Shown: positions 18,919 through 28,076 of the stretch, piece by piece
Position numbering within the stretch: position 1 is the stretch's first letter
How the letters are laid out: every line of letters starts with the position of its first letter
Assembly (NCBI GenBank): GCA_963747535.1
Contig: CAVVFX010000013.1
Span: forward strand, 201,359 to 265,358
Length of the DNA: 64,000 nucleotides
Source of the DNA: CAVVFX01 sp963747535
Lineage (GTDB): Bacteria; Acidobacteriota; Terriglobia; Bryobacterales; Bryobacteraceae
Reading direction: 5' to 3'
Program-made: the position numbers and the translations under genes
Notes under the pieces: generated by a model
The model's database searches: none
What the model was told of the DNA's origin: nothing
What the model saw: the letters and a program-made list of their open reading frames with translations, nothing else

Positions 18919-19236
18919 CTAGTTTGGTTTGTGCGCCCCTGGATCAGACACGTGACGAAAGACGATCCGCTCGAGTTCCCGCAGAGACGCGCGCATCTCC
19001 GCGGCCTGTTGCCGCGTCTCCTTTGCCAGAAGCTCGATCGACTCCTGAGTCTGCTCGATCGACTCGTGCAGAAAGACCTGATTGTCAACCAGACGGCCAA
19101 CTGTGTTGGTAATGGAGGTCAGGGATTCGCGGATTGCGGCTATCTCAACGTCGTGCCGGACGGCAGCCGCATCCTGTCGGGCGGCGGATTCGAACATGAA
19201 CTCCCGGAAGCGTTCGAAGGAGTGTTCGAAATCCAT
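18919..19236 (-). CDS. Small coiled-coil hypothetical protein
   Basis: A 105-residue protein rich in Glu, Arg, Ala, Ser and Thr, with heptad-like hydrophobic spacing over residues about 30-95 (LTSITNTVGRLVDNQVFLHE, then IELLAKETRQQAAEMRASL). It has no signal peptide or membrane segment. Short coiled-coil proteins of this kind are common in acidobacterial genomes, but I know no function. It lies 24 bases after the stop of the esterase gene on the same strand, so co-transcription is possible. Confidence 0.65.
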   Translation of the reverse strand: MDFEHSFERFREFMFESAARQDAAAVRHDVEIAAIRESLTSITNTVGRLVDNQVFLHESIEQTQESIELLAKETRQQAAEMRASLRELERIVFRHVSDPGAHKPN

Positions 19237-19260
19237 ATCTGCTACGAGTTTAGCAACTGC

Positions 19261-20355
19261 TTACCTGCCCCGGGCAGGTTGACTGACATACGCCGCGACA
19301 TCCTTGGCGGCTTTCGTCTCGACACCCGGCTTTTCAAGGAAGCCGAGGTCGCGGAACCATTCGACAAAGCGATATTGCCAAGTGCCATACGGAGTGTCGT
19401 TGCGATCCGTCAGACCACCCGTCATGTGGCTGCCATCGCTCAAGACTTCGCCGGGGTGACGCCCATTGCCGTAAATGTGCATCTCGATGTTCGGTACGCT
19501 TTGCGCCAGCATCGCGCTAAAGTATTCGATCGCCCATACTGCATGAACCCGGTCACCCGAGCCGCCGCAGACGACGAAGGCAGGAGGCACATTGCGCGGA
19601 ATCGCTGGCGGAGTGCGATTGCGTGCGAAAGGCGAAGGACCTGGATAGATGAGGCCCACGAAGTCGGGCCGGGAGGTGATTCCTGCCAGAGGGTCTCCAA
19701 CCTCGTTGTTCTTTTTGTCGAAGTCGTCGAATAAGACCGCAGCCGCAGCGGCTAATTCCGCGCCCGCAGAGAAGCCCATGATGCCGATCTTGTTCGGGTC
19801 GATATTCCAATCCTTCGCGTGAGCCCGCACCATCCGAATGGCCTGGAGCGCATCGTACACCTCGTCGGTCTGCGGGTTGTAGCCGTCGCGGCGAAGCCGG
19901 TTCCGCAAGATCACGGTATTGACGCCGTAGTTATAGAAGAACGGAACAAAATCGGCTGACTCGCTGCCGACGTTCAGCGTGTTGTGCCCGCCGCCCGCCG
20001 CCAGGATCACTGCGGCGCCGGTGTTCAGACCGCGATCCACTGTATGGACTTCGATGGAGGGGTTATGAATATTGACAATGCTGTTGATCCGCCCCGGCAC
20101 GGTTTGGCTCATGCTGTACTGCTCGGGCTCCCGAATACGTTCCGCTTTGAGAAAAGGCGAACCGGGCGGAAAAAGCGGGACCACGACGCCTCCTTGCAGG
20201 ATCGGCTGCGGCGCATAGGGGGCATCTGTCGCCGGCCCGGGCTTAGGCACTGCCAAAGGGGAGGGAAGTGGAGGCAGCGCCGTTTGTGCATAGGCCGCGA
20301 TCGCCGCAAACGCCATCCAAAGCACGTGGCTTTTCACAAATCTGGTCATGTTCAA
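19261..20355 (-). CDS. Secreted alpha/beta hydrolase (esterase/lipase-like)
   Basis: A 364-residue protein with a signal peptide ending near FAAIAAYAQTA. The alpha/beta hydrolase core has the oxyanion strand AVILAAGGGHNTL, the nucleophile elbow GFSAGAE (Ser) near residue 195, the acid in VCGGSGDRV and a late His in YGNGRHPGEVLSDGSH. This is the BD-FAE/acetyl-xylan-esterase-like form common in acidobacterial sugar-degradation loci. It is probably periplasmic or extracellular and acts on carbohydrate esters; the substrate is inferred, not shown. Confidence 0.87.
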   Translation of the reverse strand: MNMTRFVKSHVLWMAFAAIAAYAQTALPPLPSPLAVPKPGPATDAPYAPQPILQGGVVVPLFPPGSPFLKAERIREPEQYSMSQTVPGRINSIVNIHNPSIEVHTVDRGLNTGAAVILAAGGGHNTLNVGSESADFVPFFYNYGVNTVILRNRLRRDGYNPQTDEVYDALQAIRMVRAHAKDWNIDPNKIGIMGFSAGAELAAAAAVLFDDFDKKNNEVGDPLAGITSRPDFVGLIYPGPSPFARNRTPPAIPRNVPPAFVVCGGSGDRVHAVWAIEYFSAMLAQSVPNIEMHIYGNGRHPGEVLSDGSHMTGGLTDRNDTPYGTWQYRFVEWFRDLGFLEKPGVETKAAKDVAAYVSQPARGR

Positions 20356-20387
20356 TGGGTCCCTTGCCTCAGTTTTCCATGACTATA

Positions 20388-20780
20388 TCACTGCTGCAGA
20401 TACCAGTCTGAATGCGGAGACCATTGTCCGCACTTGGGGCACATGGTACTTTTCCACTGGAAAATGCACACCGGGCAGACGCCACCGGTATCGAACGTGT
20501 TCCAGAGATGCCCGCACTTGCAAGCCCAGCGATCCTCCGCGCGCGGCGTCCATTTACATTTGGGGCAGCGTATGCGAGGTTCAGTCGGGCCGCTCCCGGA
20601 GGTCTTCTCGACTTCGGTCGTCGGCTCTGCCACACGAACCGACGCATACGGCCGGTACTCTCGCCGGGTCCCCTGGAGTTTTGGAAGTCCTTCCAACGCT
20701 GCGGCGAGTGCTGTGGTCCGCACCGGCGAACTGGAACGCTCCGTCTGCTCTCGTTCGCGTGCCCGCAAATGAGCTGTCAT
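20388..20780 (-). CDS. Zinc-ribbon hypothetical protein
   Basis: The ATG at 20780 is chosen; an upstream GTG adds only two residues. The 130-residue protein has a basic N-terminal half and a C-terminal cysteine block: CPKC, CKCGHLWNTFDTGG, CPVC, CPKCGQWSPHSDWY. These four CxC/CxxC knuckles can form two zinc ribbons. The CxCGHxWNTFDTGGxCP arrangement is a recurring hypothetical family in Acidobacteriota. It may act in nucleic-acid or protein contact; no function is established. A repeat B copy abuts its 5' end, so its promoter must lie within or across that repeat. Confidence 0.75.
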   Translation of the reverse strand: MTAHLRAREREQTERSSSPVRTTALAAALEGLPKLQGTRREYRPYASVRVAEPTTEVEKTSGSGPTEPRIRCPKCKWTPRAEDRWACKCGHLWNTFDTGGVCPVCIFQWKSTMCPKCGQWSPHSDWYLQQ

Positions 20781-20789
20781 GACCACAGT

Positions 20790-20870
20790 CTAGTACCAAC
20801 TTGCAAAAATTGGCGTACGGAACCGCTTGCTTACGCGCGCGGCTCAGCAAGAACTTCCCAGCCACGCTAG
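20790..20870 (+). repeat. Dispersed intergenic repeat B, copy 1
   Basis: It begins TAGTACCAACTTGCAAAAAT, then TGGCGTACGGAACCGC and a GCGCGCGGCTCAGCAA stretch, and is near-identical in order to copies at 40857 and 44088. It lies between the divergent zinc-ribbon and MetE-like genes. Confidence 0.75.
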
Positions 20871-20906
20871 CGAAGGCTTGACGCTCCTCACAGTACAATT
20901 TGAACG

Positions 20907-21917
20907 ATGCCTCGCGACCCTGAGATTCTCACCACTACCGTTGGTTCCTATCCTGTTCCTGACTGGCTGGCAGCCTTGCCGAGCGAGCAGGCGCGCACGG
21001 ACGCGACTCGCGTCGTCTTCGGTCTGCAGCGGCAGGCCGGGATCGATCTCCCTACGGACGGCGAACTGTACCGCTTCGACATCAATCATCCCGATACCAA
21101 TGGCATGATTGAATACTTCATCCGTCCGATGAAGGGGATTCGCTCTGAGGTCGGCCGCAGCGATCTCGACAACTTCGCTAAAAAAGATACCATGCGGTTT
21201 CGCCGCAAACCCGCGGGCGTCGTGGAAGGGCCGATCAGCGAGGGCTCGTTGAATCTGCTGGCCGATTGCCAACTAGCGGCCGCCGTCTCTAATGGACCCT
21301 TCAAGTTCACCGTCACCAGTCCCTACATGCTGGCGCGCACCCTGGACGATTGTCACTATCACGATTTTGAAGCCATGACGCTGGCAATTGCCGACGTGCT
21401 CGCGGCCCAGCTTCCGGGACTGCCCTGCGATTGTATACAGGTTGACGAAGCCAACATTCCCGGTAATCCCGAAGATGCGCCGCTGGCCGCGTGCGCTATC
21501 AATCGTCTGCTCGACCGCGCGGAGGGACGCAAAGCCGTGCACCTGTGTTTCGGCAACTACGGCGGGCAGACCATCCAGAAAGGCCACTGGGGCGCGCTGG
21601 TGGGCTTCCTCAACGAATTGCATGCGGACCACGTGATCCTGGAACTGGCACATCGTCCGCCAGAAGATTTAGACGAATTGGCCGCAGTCCACGGCGAACT
21701 CAAGCTCGGCTTAGGAGTGATCGACGTCAAAATCAATCACGTCGAAACGGCCGAAGAAGTGGCGCAATCCATCGACCGGATCGTGAAGAAGCTGGGTCCG
21801 GGACGCCTGGCATGGGTGCATCCCGACTGCGGATTCTGGATGCTCAAGCGTTCGGTGGCGGATCGTAAGATGGAGTCGCTGGTGAAAGGCCGGGACCTCT
21901 ATTTGGGTCGATCATGA
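20907..21917 (+). CDS. MetE-like cobalamin-independent methyltransferase (C-terminal domain type)
   Basis: A 336-residue protein resembling only the catalytic C-terminal TIM-barrel half of MetE. The start LTTTVGSYPVPDWL, the segments GIDLPTDGELYRFD and FTVTSPYMLART, and the zinc-site elements HLCFGNYGG and WVHPDCGFWML fit the UROD/MetE superfamily, in which His, Cys, Glu and Cys hold zinc to activate a thiol. Short forms like this transfer methyl groups from simple donors or B12 proteins in several bacteria; the true substrate is unknown. Its stop overlaps the next start by four bases (ATGA), so it is coupled to the oligogalacturonate-lyase-like gene. Confidence 0.82.
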   Translation: MPRDPEILTTTVGSYPVPDWLAALPSEQARTDATRVVFGLQRQAGIDLPTDGELYRFDINHPDTNGMIEYFIRPMKGIRSEVGRSDLDNFAKKDTMRFRRKPAGVVEGPISEGSLNLLADCQLAAAVSNGPFKFTVTSPYMLARTLDDCHYHDFEAMTLAIADVLAAQLPGLPCDCIQVDEANIPGNPEDAPLAACAINRLLDRAEGRKAVHLCFGNYGGQTIQKGHWGALVGFLNELHADHVILELAHRPPEDLDELAAVHGELKLGLGVIDVKINHVETAEEVAQSIDRIVKKLGPGRLAWVHPDCGFWMLKRSVADRKMESLVKGRDLYLGRS

Positions 21918-22963
21918 CGGACCCGGTTCAGATCACGAGCGGTAGCCGGCCCAGCAACGCGACCTATTTTCTCCAGCAGTCGTTCCTCCCCGGGGATCGT
22001 GACCTGATGTTCATTTCGTATGAGACGGGCACGCCGCAGATTTTCGAGATCTCGCTCGATTCGCGCGAGCGCCGGCAACTCACCCAAGGCCCGGGCATCC
22101 ATCCATTTTCGGCGGCGCAGCATCCCGACAACCAGGAGATCGTATTCACGCGCCGGGACAGTTTGTGCGCGGTGAACCGTCGCACTCTCGTGGAGCGAAC
22201 CATTGCCCACTGCGCAGGCGCGTCGCTCGGCGAGTCCTCGATCAGCCCCGATGGGCGTTGGCTTACGGCCGCGTTCCGGCGCGGCGACGAGCGTGGTCTT
22301 CTGGTCGCGGCGTGGGATGCGACCGAAATTCGCACCATCTCATTTCCGCGCACGGTAATTCATCCTCAGTTTCATCCGCTCGATTCCGAATGGATCGAGT
22401 TCGCCGGTGATCCGGCGCCGCGCATACACCGTGTGCGCCGCGACGGGACCGGAATGGAATGCCTCTACCAACACGACAATGACGAGTTCGTGGTGCACGA
22501 AACGTTCCTTGGCTCGACCGGCGATCTGGTATTCACGGTCTGGCCTAAGCTGCTGTGCCGGATGAATTGGACGACTCGCCACATATCCACCATCGCCAGG
22601 TACAACGCCTGGCACATTGCGCCCGACCGCGCCGGGGGCCGGGTCCTGTGCGATACCAACCATCCGGACGAAGGCATCCAGGTGATCTCGGTGGCTGACG
22701 GTTCGCACCGGCTCGTCTGCCGGTCTGAATCGTCGAACCAGGGATCGCAGTGGCGGACCAGCCGGTACGCGTTGAAAGAAGATTTCGAGGCGGCGCGAGC
22801 GGGGCAGGGAAGCGCACTGAGTTGGATGGAAGCGGACAACGACACGGTGTACGGCCCGCAATGCACGCATCCGCATCCGTCATGGTCGCGCGACGAAACG
22901 AAGATTGTCTTCACCAGCGACCGGACCGGGACTCCGCAGGTGTACGTAGCATTCCTGCCGTAG
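21914..22963 (+). CDS. Oligogalacturonate-lyase-like (PL22-type) beta-propeller protein
   Basis: A 349-residue protein without a signal peptide. Blades carry WD40-like/TolB patterns (GDRDLMFISYETGTPQIFEI, FTSDRTGTPQVYV). The motif GPQCTHPHPSW near residue 320 matches the Q-x-x-H-x-H metal site known from PL22 oligogalacturonate lyases, and DTNHPDEGIQVI supplies a plausible further His. PL22 enzymes cleave short unsaturated pectin oligomers in the cytoplasm by beta-elimination with Mn. Its translational coupling to a MetE-like enzyme is unexpected for pectin breakdown. The family also includes paralogs without known activity, so lyase activity is probable but not certain. Confidence 0.75.
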   Translation: MTDPVQITSGSRPSNATYFLQQSFLPGDRDLMFISYETGTPQIFEISLDSRERRQLTQGPGIHPFSAAQHPDNQEIVFTRRDSLCAVNRRTLVERTIAHCAGASLGESSISPDGRWLTAAFRRGDERGLLVAAWDATEIRTISFPRTVIHPQFHPLDSEWIEFAGDPAPRIHRVRRDGTGMECLYQHDNDEFVVHETFLGSTGDLVFTVWPKLLCRMNWTTRHISTIARYNAWHIAPDRAGGRVLCDTNHPDEGIQVISVADGSHRLVCRSESSNQGSQWRTSRYALKEDFEAARAGQGSALSWMEADNDTVYGPQCTHPHPSWSRDETKIVFTSDRTGTPQVYVAFLP

Positions 22964-23000
22964 GGCGGACCATAACCTCGGCGCGATAAGATAGCCGGTT

Positions 23001-25787
23001 ATGAGAATCCGGCTGGCACTCTTTCCAGCGTTGCTGCTCGCGCTCGCGGCACTGATGCTGCCGGCAGCCGACTCCACGCCGCGCGTCACTTTTCTGGTTC
23101 GATTGGGTGAACTGGCAACCAGACCGGACCGCTGGGATGGTTCGGCCAAGATAGAAAACGGTCACCTCGCAAATGTGGAGCCGTGGCACTTCTCCGCCCG
23201 CGATTCCGTAACTCCTTCAGGCTCCTGGACGGCGGTTGTCCTGACCGATGCAGTGGCACCCTACGCCGACGCTCACTACACGGAAATGCGAGGCGGCGAA
23301 ACGCCCGCAGTGCTCTACCACGCGATCGGCGTGTACCTCACCATCGAGGCGCAGCCGGGCAGCCGCATTTCGATCGAGACCGCACAGGGTAACTTTTCTT
23401 TTTCGCTATCCGAGATCGGTGAACAACCGAGCGCATTCCTCGGCGCCAGGGCGACGGTCGCTCGAGTTCCGACGCCGGAAAAGCTGACCACGCCTGAGTT
23501 CGAAGACGACGAGCCGTCGGCTGCCGCGTTGCCGAACGGCGACGTCGCAGTAGGGTGGGTAGCCTATCGGGATCGCGCCGACCGCATCCTGCTGAGGACG
23601 CGTTCAAATGGCGTATGGAGCCAGCCGGAGGAGATCACGCCGAAGCCGGCTGACATCTTCCGTTGCGCGCTGGTGGCTACGTCCCGTTCCGATCTGCGGA
23701 TCTTCTGGAGCCAGCGCGACAGTGATGTCTGGAACATCTGGACCCGCGCACGTAAGGCCGGCCAATGGCAAACCGCGGAACGGCTCACGCAGACAGGCAC
23801 CAGCAACTTTCTTCGTGCCGCGGTCGGCCCCGACGGCAGTGTCTACGTGGTCTATCAGAGTTTCCGCAATGGACAAAGCGATATTTATCTCCGCGCGTTT
23901 TCGGCAAACTGGAAGCCGGAACTGCGCGTGAGCGAATCCGCCGCCAATGATTGGGAGCCTGCCATCGCTTCAGCTCCGGACGGCTCCGTCTACATCGCCT
24001 GGGATACCTACGACAAGGGCAATTACGATATCAGTTACCGTGTTTTCCGAAACGCCGCGTTGCAACCTGTCGAACACATCACCACGAATCAACGATTTCA
24101 CGCGCACGTCGCGGTGACTGTCGATTCGCAAAACCGTCCGTGGCTCGCGTGGGACGAATCGGGCGTGAATTGGGCAAAGGATCAGGGCTTTCTCATCCCA
24201 ACTCCGCTCGCGACACCGATTCACCAGCAGCGTTCCATACGCGTCGCCGTGAATGACGGCGGACGTTGGATGGAGCTGCAACACCAGCCGAGCGAAGCCT
24301 TTCCGGAAGCGTTCCGGCAGAACGCCGAACATCCGCAGATCATCTTCGACGTACGCCGGGAACTCACCATGCTCTTCCGCCATTGGACGCGGCGCAACTC
24401 GCGCACCATCGGCAGCCCCATCGTTTGGGAGAACTACCTTACGCGATTCGACGGCGCTCAATGGAGCGAACCGATCCCATTCGAATCGAGTACCGGCTCA
24501 ATTGAGAAAAATCCCAGCCTGAGCAAAGTGGCCGGCGGCCCGATCTGGGCCGCGTGGATGACCGACGGCCGGCCCTTTAGTACCGCGGTTCCCGCCAACG
24601 CCGACGTTTACTGCGCCCGTATCGACGATAGTTCGCGACCGGCCACAATCAACGGGACGTCGTTCAAACCGTTCGCGGAGCCGGCCATTGAAGCGATTCC
24701 GTCGCACAACCACGAGACGGGCGATGTCCGCGCGATCCGGCAATATAAAATTTCGTCGGCCGGACGCGAGTACCGCATCTATCGCGGCGACATGCACCGG
24801 CACACCGACGTTTCGCAGGATTTCAAGTACGATGGCTCACTCCTGGAGGCCTACCGTTATGCCATCGATTCCGCGGCCTTCGACTATTTGGCCGTTACCG
24901 ACCACCAGGCAGGCTATGATCAGGAGTTCACGTGGTGGCAGACCCAGAAACTGGTAGACCTGTTCTCGGTTGCCGGCGCATTTACTCCCCTCTACTCCTA
25001 CGAAAGGAGCGTCCTGTATCCCAACGGACATCGCAATGTAATCTTCGCGGAGCGCGGCGTCCGGACCCTTCCCATCCCGGAGGACGAGGCCACAGGCAAG
25101 ACCGGTGCAGCGGCGTTGTACGCCTATCTCAAGAAGAACCATGGGATCTCGATGCCGCATTCAACCGGCACGGATCAGGGCACCGACTGGCGCGATAACG
25201 ATCCCGAAGTGGAGCCGCTGGTCGAGATTTATCAGGGCTATCGCAATAGTTACGAATACGAAGGCGCGCCCCGCGCCGCGACTGAACTGAACAAGGCCGC
25301 GCAGAAGAGCGGGTGGGAGCCTGCGGGCTTCTGGTGGAACGCCCTGGCCAAGGGCTATAAGCTCGGCGTGCAGGCGAGTTCGGATCACTGGTCGACACAC
25401 ATCTCGTACGCCTGTCTCGTCGCCGAGAATTTTACCCGCGCCGGCCTGCTCGATGCCATCCGCAAACGCCACGCCTATGGAGCGACCGACAACATCGTGC
25501 TGGATTTCCGGGCCAACGGGGGCGGCCAGGAGCACATCATGGGGGATGCGTTTACCGCCTCGTCCGCGCCGAAGTTTGTCATACGCGTGGTGGGCACGGG
25601 CGCCATCAAGCAGGTCGATCTCATTAAGAACCGCACGTTCATCTATATGACTCGGCCAGGAACCAGACAGGTGTCGCTGGAGTTCACCGATCGCGATTTT
25701 GGTCCCGGCGAAAGCTGGTATTACGCGCGCGTGCTCCAGGAAGATGGACAACTGGCCTGGAGTTCTCCTGTCTGGATCACCCGGTAA
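23001..25787 (+). CDS. Secreted DUF3604 protein with N-terminal beta-propeller
   Basis: A 928-residue protein with a signal peptide (MRIRLALFPALLLALAALML). Residues about 160-560 show repeated propeller-type strands (AVGPDGSVYVVYQSFRNGQS, ASAPDGSVYIAWDTYDKG). From about 590, a DUF3604/PHP-like metal-dependent domain appears: YRGDMHRHTDVSQD, DYLAVTDHQAG, MPHSTGTDQG and ASSDHWSTH. These His/Asp motifs match the amidohydrolase-like metal ligands of PHP enzymes. The C-terminal 100 residues form a beta domain. It is likely a periplasmic or exported hydrolase with unknown substrate. A TAAGAT box is visible just upstream (22986-22991). Confidence 0.87.
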   Translation: MRIRLALFPALLLALAALMLPAADSTPRVTFLVRLGELATRPDRWDGSAKIENGHLANVEPWHFSARDSVTPSGSWTAVVLTDAVAPYADAHYTEMRGGETPAVLYHAIGVYLTIEAQPGSRISIETAQGNFSFSLSEIGEQPSAFLGARATVARVPTPEKLTTPEFEDDEPSAAALPNGDVAVGWVAYRDRADRILLRTRSNGVWSQPEEITPKPADIFRCALVATSRSDLRIFWSQRDSDVWNIWTRARKAGQWQTAERLTQTGTSNFLRAAVGPDGSVYVVYQSFRNGQSDIYLRAFSANWKPELRVSESAANDWEPAIASAPDGSVYIAWDTYDKGNYDISYRVFRNAALQPVEHITTNQRFHAHVAVTVDSQNRPWLAWDESGVNWAKDQGFLIPTPLATPIHQQRSIRVAVNDGGRWMELQHQPSEAFPEAFRQNAEHPQIIFDVRRELTMLFRHWTRRNSRTIGSPIVWENYLTRFDGAQWSEPIPFESSTGSIEKNPSLSKVAGGPIWAAWMTDGRPFSTAVPANADVYCARIDDSSRPATINGTSFKPFAEPAIEAIPSHNHETGDVRAIRQYKISSAGREYRIYRGDMHRHTDVSQDFKYDGSLLEAYRYAIDSAAFDYLAVTDHQAGYDQEFTWWQTQKLVDLFSVAGAFTPLYSYERSVLYPNGHRNVIFAERGVRTLPIPEDEATGKTGAAALYAYLKKNHGISMPHSTGTDQGTDWRDNDPEVEPLVEIYQGYRNSYEYEGAPRAATELNKAAQKSGWEPAGFWWNALAKGYKLGVQASSDHWSTHISYACLVAENFTRAGLLDAIRKRHAYGATDNIVLDFRANGGGQEHIMGDAFTASSAPKFVIRVVGTGAIKQVDLIKNRTFIYMTRPGTRQVSLEFTDRDFGPGESWYYARVLQEDGQLAWSSPVWITR

Positions 25788-25800
25788 AGGCGGGACGCGG

Positions 25801-25881
25801 TAGCGGCTGCTTCGCAGCCGGGCAGACCACAAAGAACGATGGTCTGCCCTACGGCAGACCAAGGGCCTACTCCACAAGAAA
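25801..25881 (+). repeat. Dispersed intergenic repeat A, copy 4
   Basis: CGGCTGC-tt-CGCAGCCG and GGCAGACCA-caaagaacga-TGGTCTGCC hairpins, followed by the ACCAAGGGCCTACTCCAC segment that in copies 2 and 3 precedes the hairpins. It lies 13 bases past the DUF3604 stop. Confidence 0.75.
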
Positions 25882-25904
25882 TGAACAAACTCCACCATCG
25901 TCCG

Positions 25905-25937
25905 ACTCATGAGTATGAAATAATGACTCTTGAGTCA
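25905..25937 (+). promoter_or_regulatory. Two palindromes upstream of tetR, likely operator
   Basis: ACTCATGAGT (25905-25914) and TGACTC-tt-GAGTCA (25924-25937) share the ACTC/GAGT half-site, with centres 21 bases apart (two helical turns). The second ends five bases before the tetR ATG, an arrangement typical of autorepression. Confidence 0.6.
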
Positions 25938-25942
25938 GTGAG

Positions 25943-26560
25943 ATGACTGCGGCCCACCCTACCAAGAAAGAAATCGTTTCCGAGTTTCGCCGGTCCGGCA
26001 TATTGAAAGCCGCGCGCAAGGTATTTGCGCGCCATGGCTACGATGGCGCCACCATGGACGACGTGGCCGAAGCCTGCTCGATCGCCAAAGGCACACTGTA
26101 TCTCTATTTCAAGTCCAAGCGCCAGATTTATCTTGGGGTTCTGAAGCAGGACCTCAATTCGCTGCGCGAGGAGACCGGGCGTGCGATCGAGGCTGAAGCC
26201 ACCGCCGCAGGCAAGATTCGCGCTTTCATCACGACGCGTTTCGATTTCTGTGACCGGCATCGTGATTTTTTTCGCATTTACAATTCCGATATTTCCGCGA
26301 TCTTTATCTCGGCCCATCCGATGCAGAAAGACTTGCGGGAGTTTTATCTGCATCAGGCTCAGATGCTCGCCGAAATCATAGCGGCAGGAATCCGCGCCGG
26401 CGAACTGCGCGACGTGCCGCCTCAACCCGCAGCTTTCGCCATCTACGATATGACCCGCGCCTCCATCGCACGACGGGTTCTCGGCTTAGGACAGCAGACG
26501 GGTTCCGTGGACGCCGAGACGCTGATCGACCTGATCTGGAGGGGCATCGGGGATGCCTGA
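25943..26560 (+). CDS. TetR/AcrR family transcriptional regulator
   Basis: A 205-residue protein. The N-terminal helix-turn-helix reads ILKAARKVFARHGYDGATMDDVAEACSIAKGTLYLYFKSK, a full TetR signature at residues about 14-60. A helical ligand-binding and dimer domain follows. The ATG immediately follows a palindromic operator candidate and has only a weak ribosome site, so translation and autoregulation may be linked. Its last codons overlap the efflux transporter start by eight bases. It probably represses the four-gene efflux operon and is relieved by a toxic compound. Confidence 0.93.
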   Translation: MTAAHPTKKEIVSEFRRSGILKAARKVFARHGYDGATMDDVAEACSIAKGTLYLYFKSKRQIYLGVLKQDLNSLREETGRAIEAEATAAGKIRAFITTRFDFCDRHRDFFRIYNSDISAIFISAHPMQKDLREFYLHQAQMLAEIIAAGIRAGELRDVPPQPAAFAIYDMTRASIARRVLGLGQQTGSVDAETLIDLIWRGIGDA

Positions 26561-28076
26561 ACATCGTCACGTCAATCCCTGGATCGTCGCGATCGCGGTC
26601 ATGTTCAGCACCTTTATGGAGGTGCTCGATACTACCGTGGTCAACGTTTCTCTCGAGCACATCGCGGGCGACCTTTCCGCTACTATTGACGAAGCTACCT
26701 GGGCGTTGACTTCTTATCTGGTAGCGAACGCCATTATTCTTCCGATCACAGGATGGCTGGCGTCTTACTTTGGACGTAAGCGGCTCCTCATGATGTCGAT
26801 CTGCGGCTTTACCGCGGCATCATTTTTGTGCGGCTTTGCCCCGACGCTCGGGTTCCTCGTGATCTGCCGCATCATCCAGGGTGCGGCGGGCGGATGCTTA
26901 CAACCGCTCTCGCAGGCCATTCTGCTCGAAGCCTTCCCCCCGGACCAGCGCGGCAAGGCCATGGGCTTCTGGGGCCTGGGCATTGTCGTTGCCCCGGTTC
27001 TGGGACCCGTGCTCGGCGGCTGGCTTACCGACAGTTACAGTTGGCGATGGGTTTTCTATATCAATATCCCGGTGGGCATCGCGTCCCTCGTCATGGCTCA
27101 GCTCTACGTTTTTGACCCGTCGTATCTGAAGCGCGCAAAAACGAAAATAGACTATTGGGGTATCGGGTTTCTGGCGATCTGGATCGGCGCGCTGCAGATT
27201 GCGCTCGATAAAGGCGAGCAAGACGATTGGTTCGGTTCGCACTTCATCGTGGCGCTGATCGTCATCACCATCGTTTTTTTCGTGATCTTCCTGATACGCG
27301 AATTCACGGCCGACCATCCCGTCGTCGATTTGCGCGTCTTCAAACAACGGACCTTTGCCGCCGGTGTAGTGCTGATGACGGTGGTCGGCTTCGTACTCTA
27401 CGGGAGCCTGGTGTTGCTGCCGATATGGATTCAGACGCTCCTGGGATATCCGGCCCTCGCGGCGGGTATCGCGCTAGCCCCGCGCGGCATGGGGTCGATG
27501 ATCGGCATGCCGCTGATCGGCGCACTGATGCCCAAGACCGATCCACGCCGCTTCCTGGCCACCGGCCTGATTGTCGGAGCGGCTACCTTATGGCAGTTTT
27601 CGACGCTCAGCCTGAACACGGGCTACTGGAATTTGTTCTGGCCGCAGTTTATCCAGGGGATCAGCCTCGCCCTGCTGTTTGTGCCGCTCACCACCATTAC
27701 CATGGCTCCGATTTCGCGCGAGAAGATGGGCAATGCCACCAGCATTTTTAATCTGACTCGCAATATGGGAGGCAGTATCGGGATCGCGATGGTGCAGACG
27801 TTGCAATCGCGCTATACCCAGAAGCACATCCACTACCTGGGATCGCACATTACACCTTTCAGCCCGCAGGCCACCCAGACCCTCAACACACTGGGGGCGC
27901 AGATGGGACAGCAAAGGGCGCTCGCCGCCGTCTTTGGCATGGTCCAGTCACAGGCGGCGATGCTCTCGTTCGTCGATGTCTTCCGGATCTTGGCGCTGAT
28001 GTTTCTGGCTCTGGTTCCTTTATTGCTGATTATGAAACGCCCGCAGCGAGGCGCGGCCGCGGAGATGGCTCACTAA
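26553..28076 (+). CDS. DHA2 family multidrug efflux MFS transporter (EmrB/QacA type)
   Basis: A 507-residue protein with about 14 hydrophobic segments, the DHA2 topology. Motif C-like and EmrB-type signatures are visible: FMEVLDTTVVNVSLEHIAG at the first helix, WALTSYLVANAIILPITGWL, and GFWGLGIVVAPVLGPVLGGW. It exports lipophilic compounds by proton antiport across the inner membrane. It overlaps tetR upstream and shares one base with the next ATG. With the outer-membrane channel and the adaptor downstream it forms an EmrAB-TolC-like pump. Confidence 0.95.
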   Translation: MPEHRHVNPWIVAIAVMFSTFMEVLDTTVVNVSLEHIAGDLSATIDEATWALTSYLVANAIILPITGWLASYFGRKRLLMMSICGFTAASFLCGFAPTLGFLVICRIIQGAAGGCLQPLSQAILLEAFPPDQRGKAMGFWGLGIVVAPVLGPVLGGWLTDSYSWRWVFYINIPVGIASLVMAQLYVFDPSYLKRAKTKIDYWGIGFLAIWIGALQIALDKGEQDDWFGSHFIVALIVITIVFFVIFLIREFTADHPVVDLRVFKQRTFAAGVVLMTVVGFVLYGSLVLLPIWIQTLLGYPALAAGIALAPRGMGSMIGMPLIGALMPKTDPRRFLATGLIVGAATLWQFSTLSLNTGYWNLFWPQFIQGISLALLFVPLTTITMAPISREKMGNATSIFNLTRNMGGSIGIAMVQTLQSRYTQKHIHYLGSHITPFSPQATQTLNTLGAQMGQQRALAAVFGMVQSQAAMLSFVDVFRILALMFLALVPLLLIMKRPQRGAAAEMAH

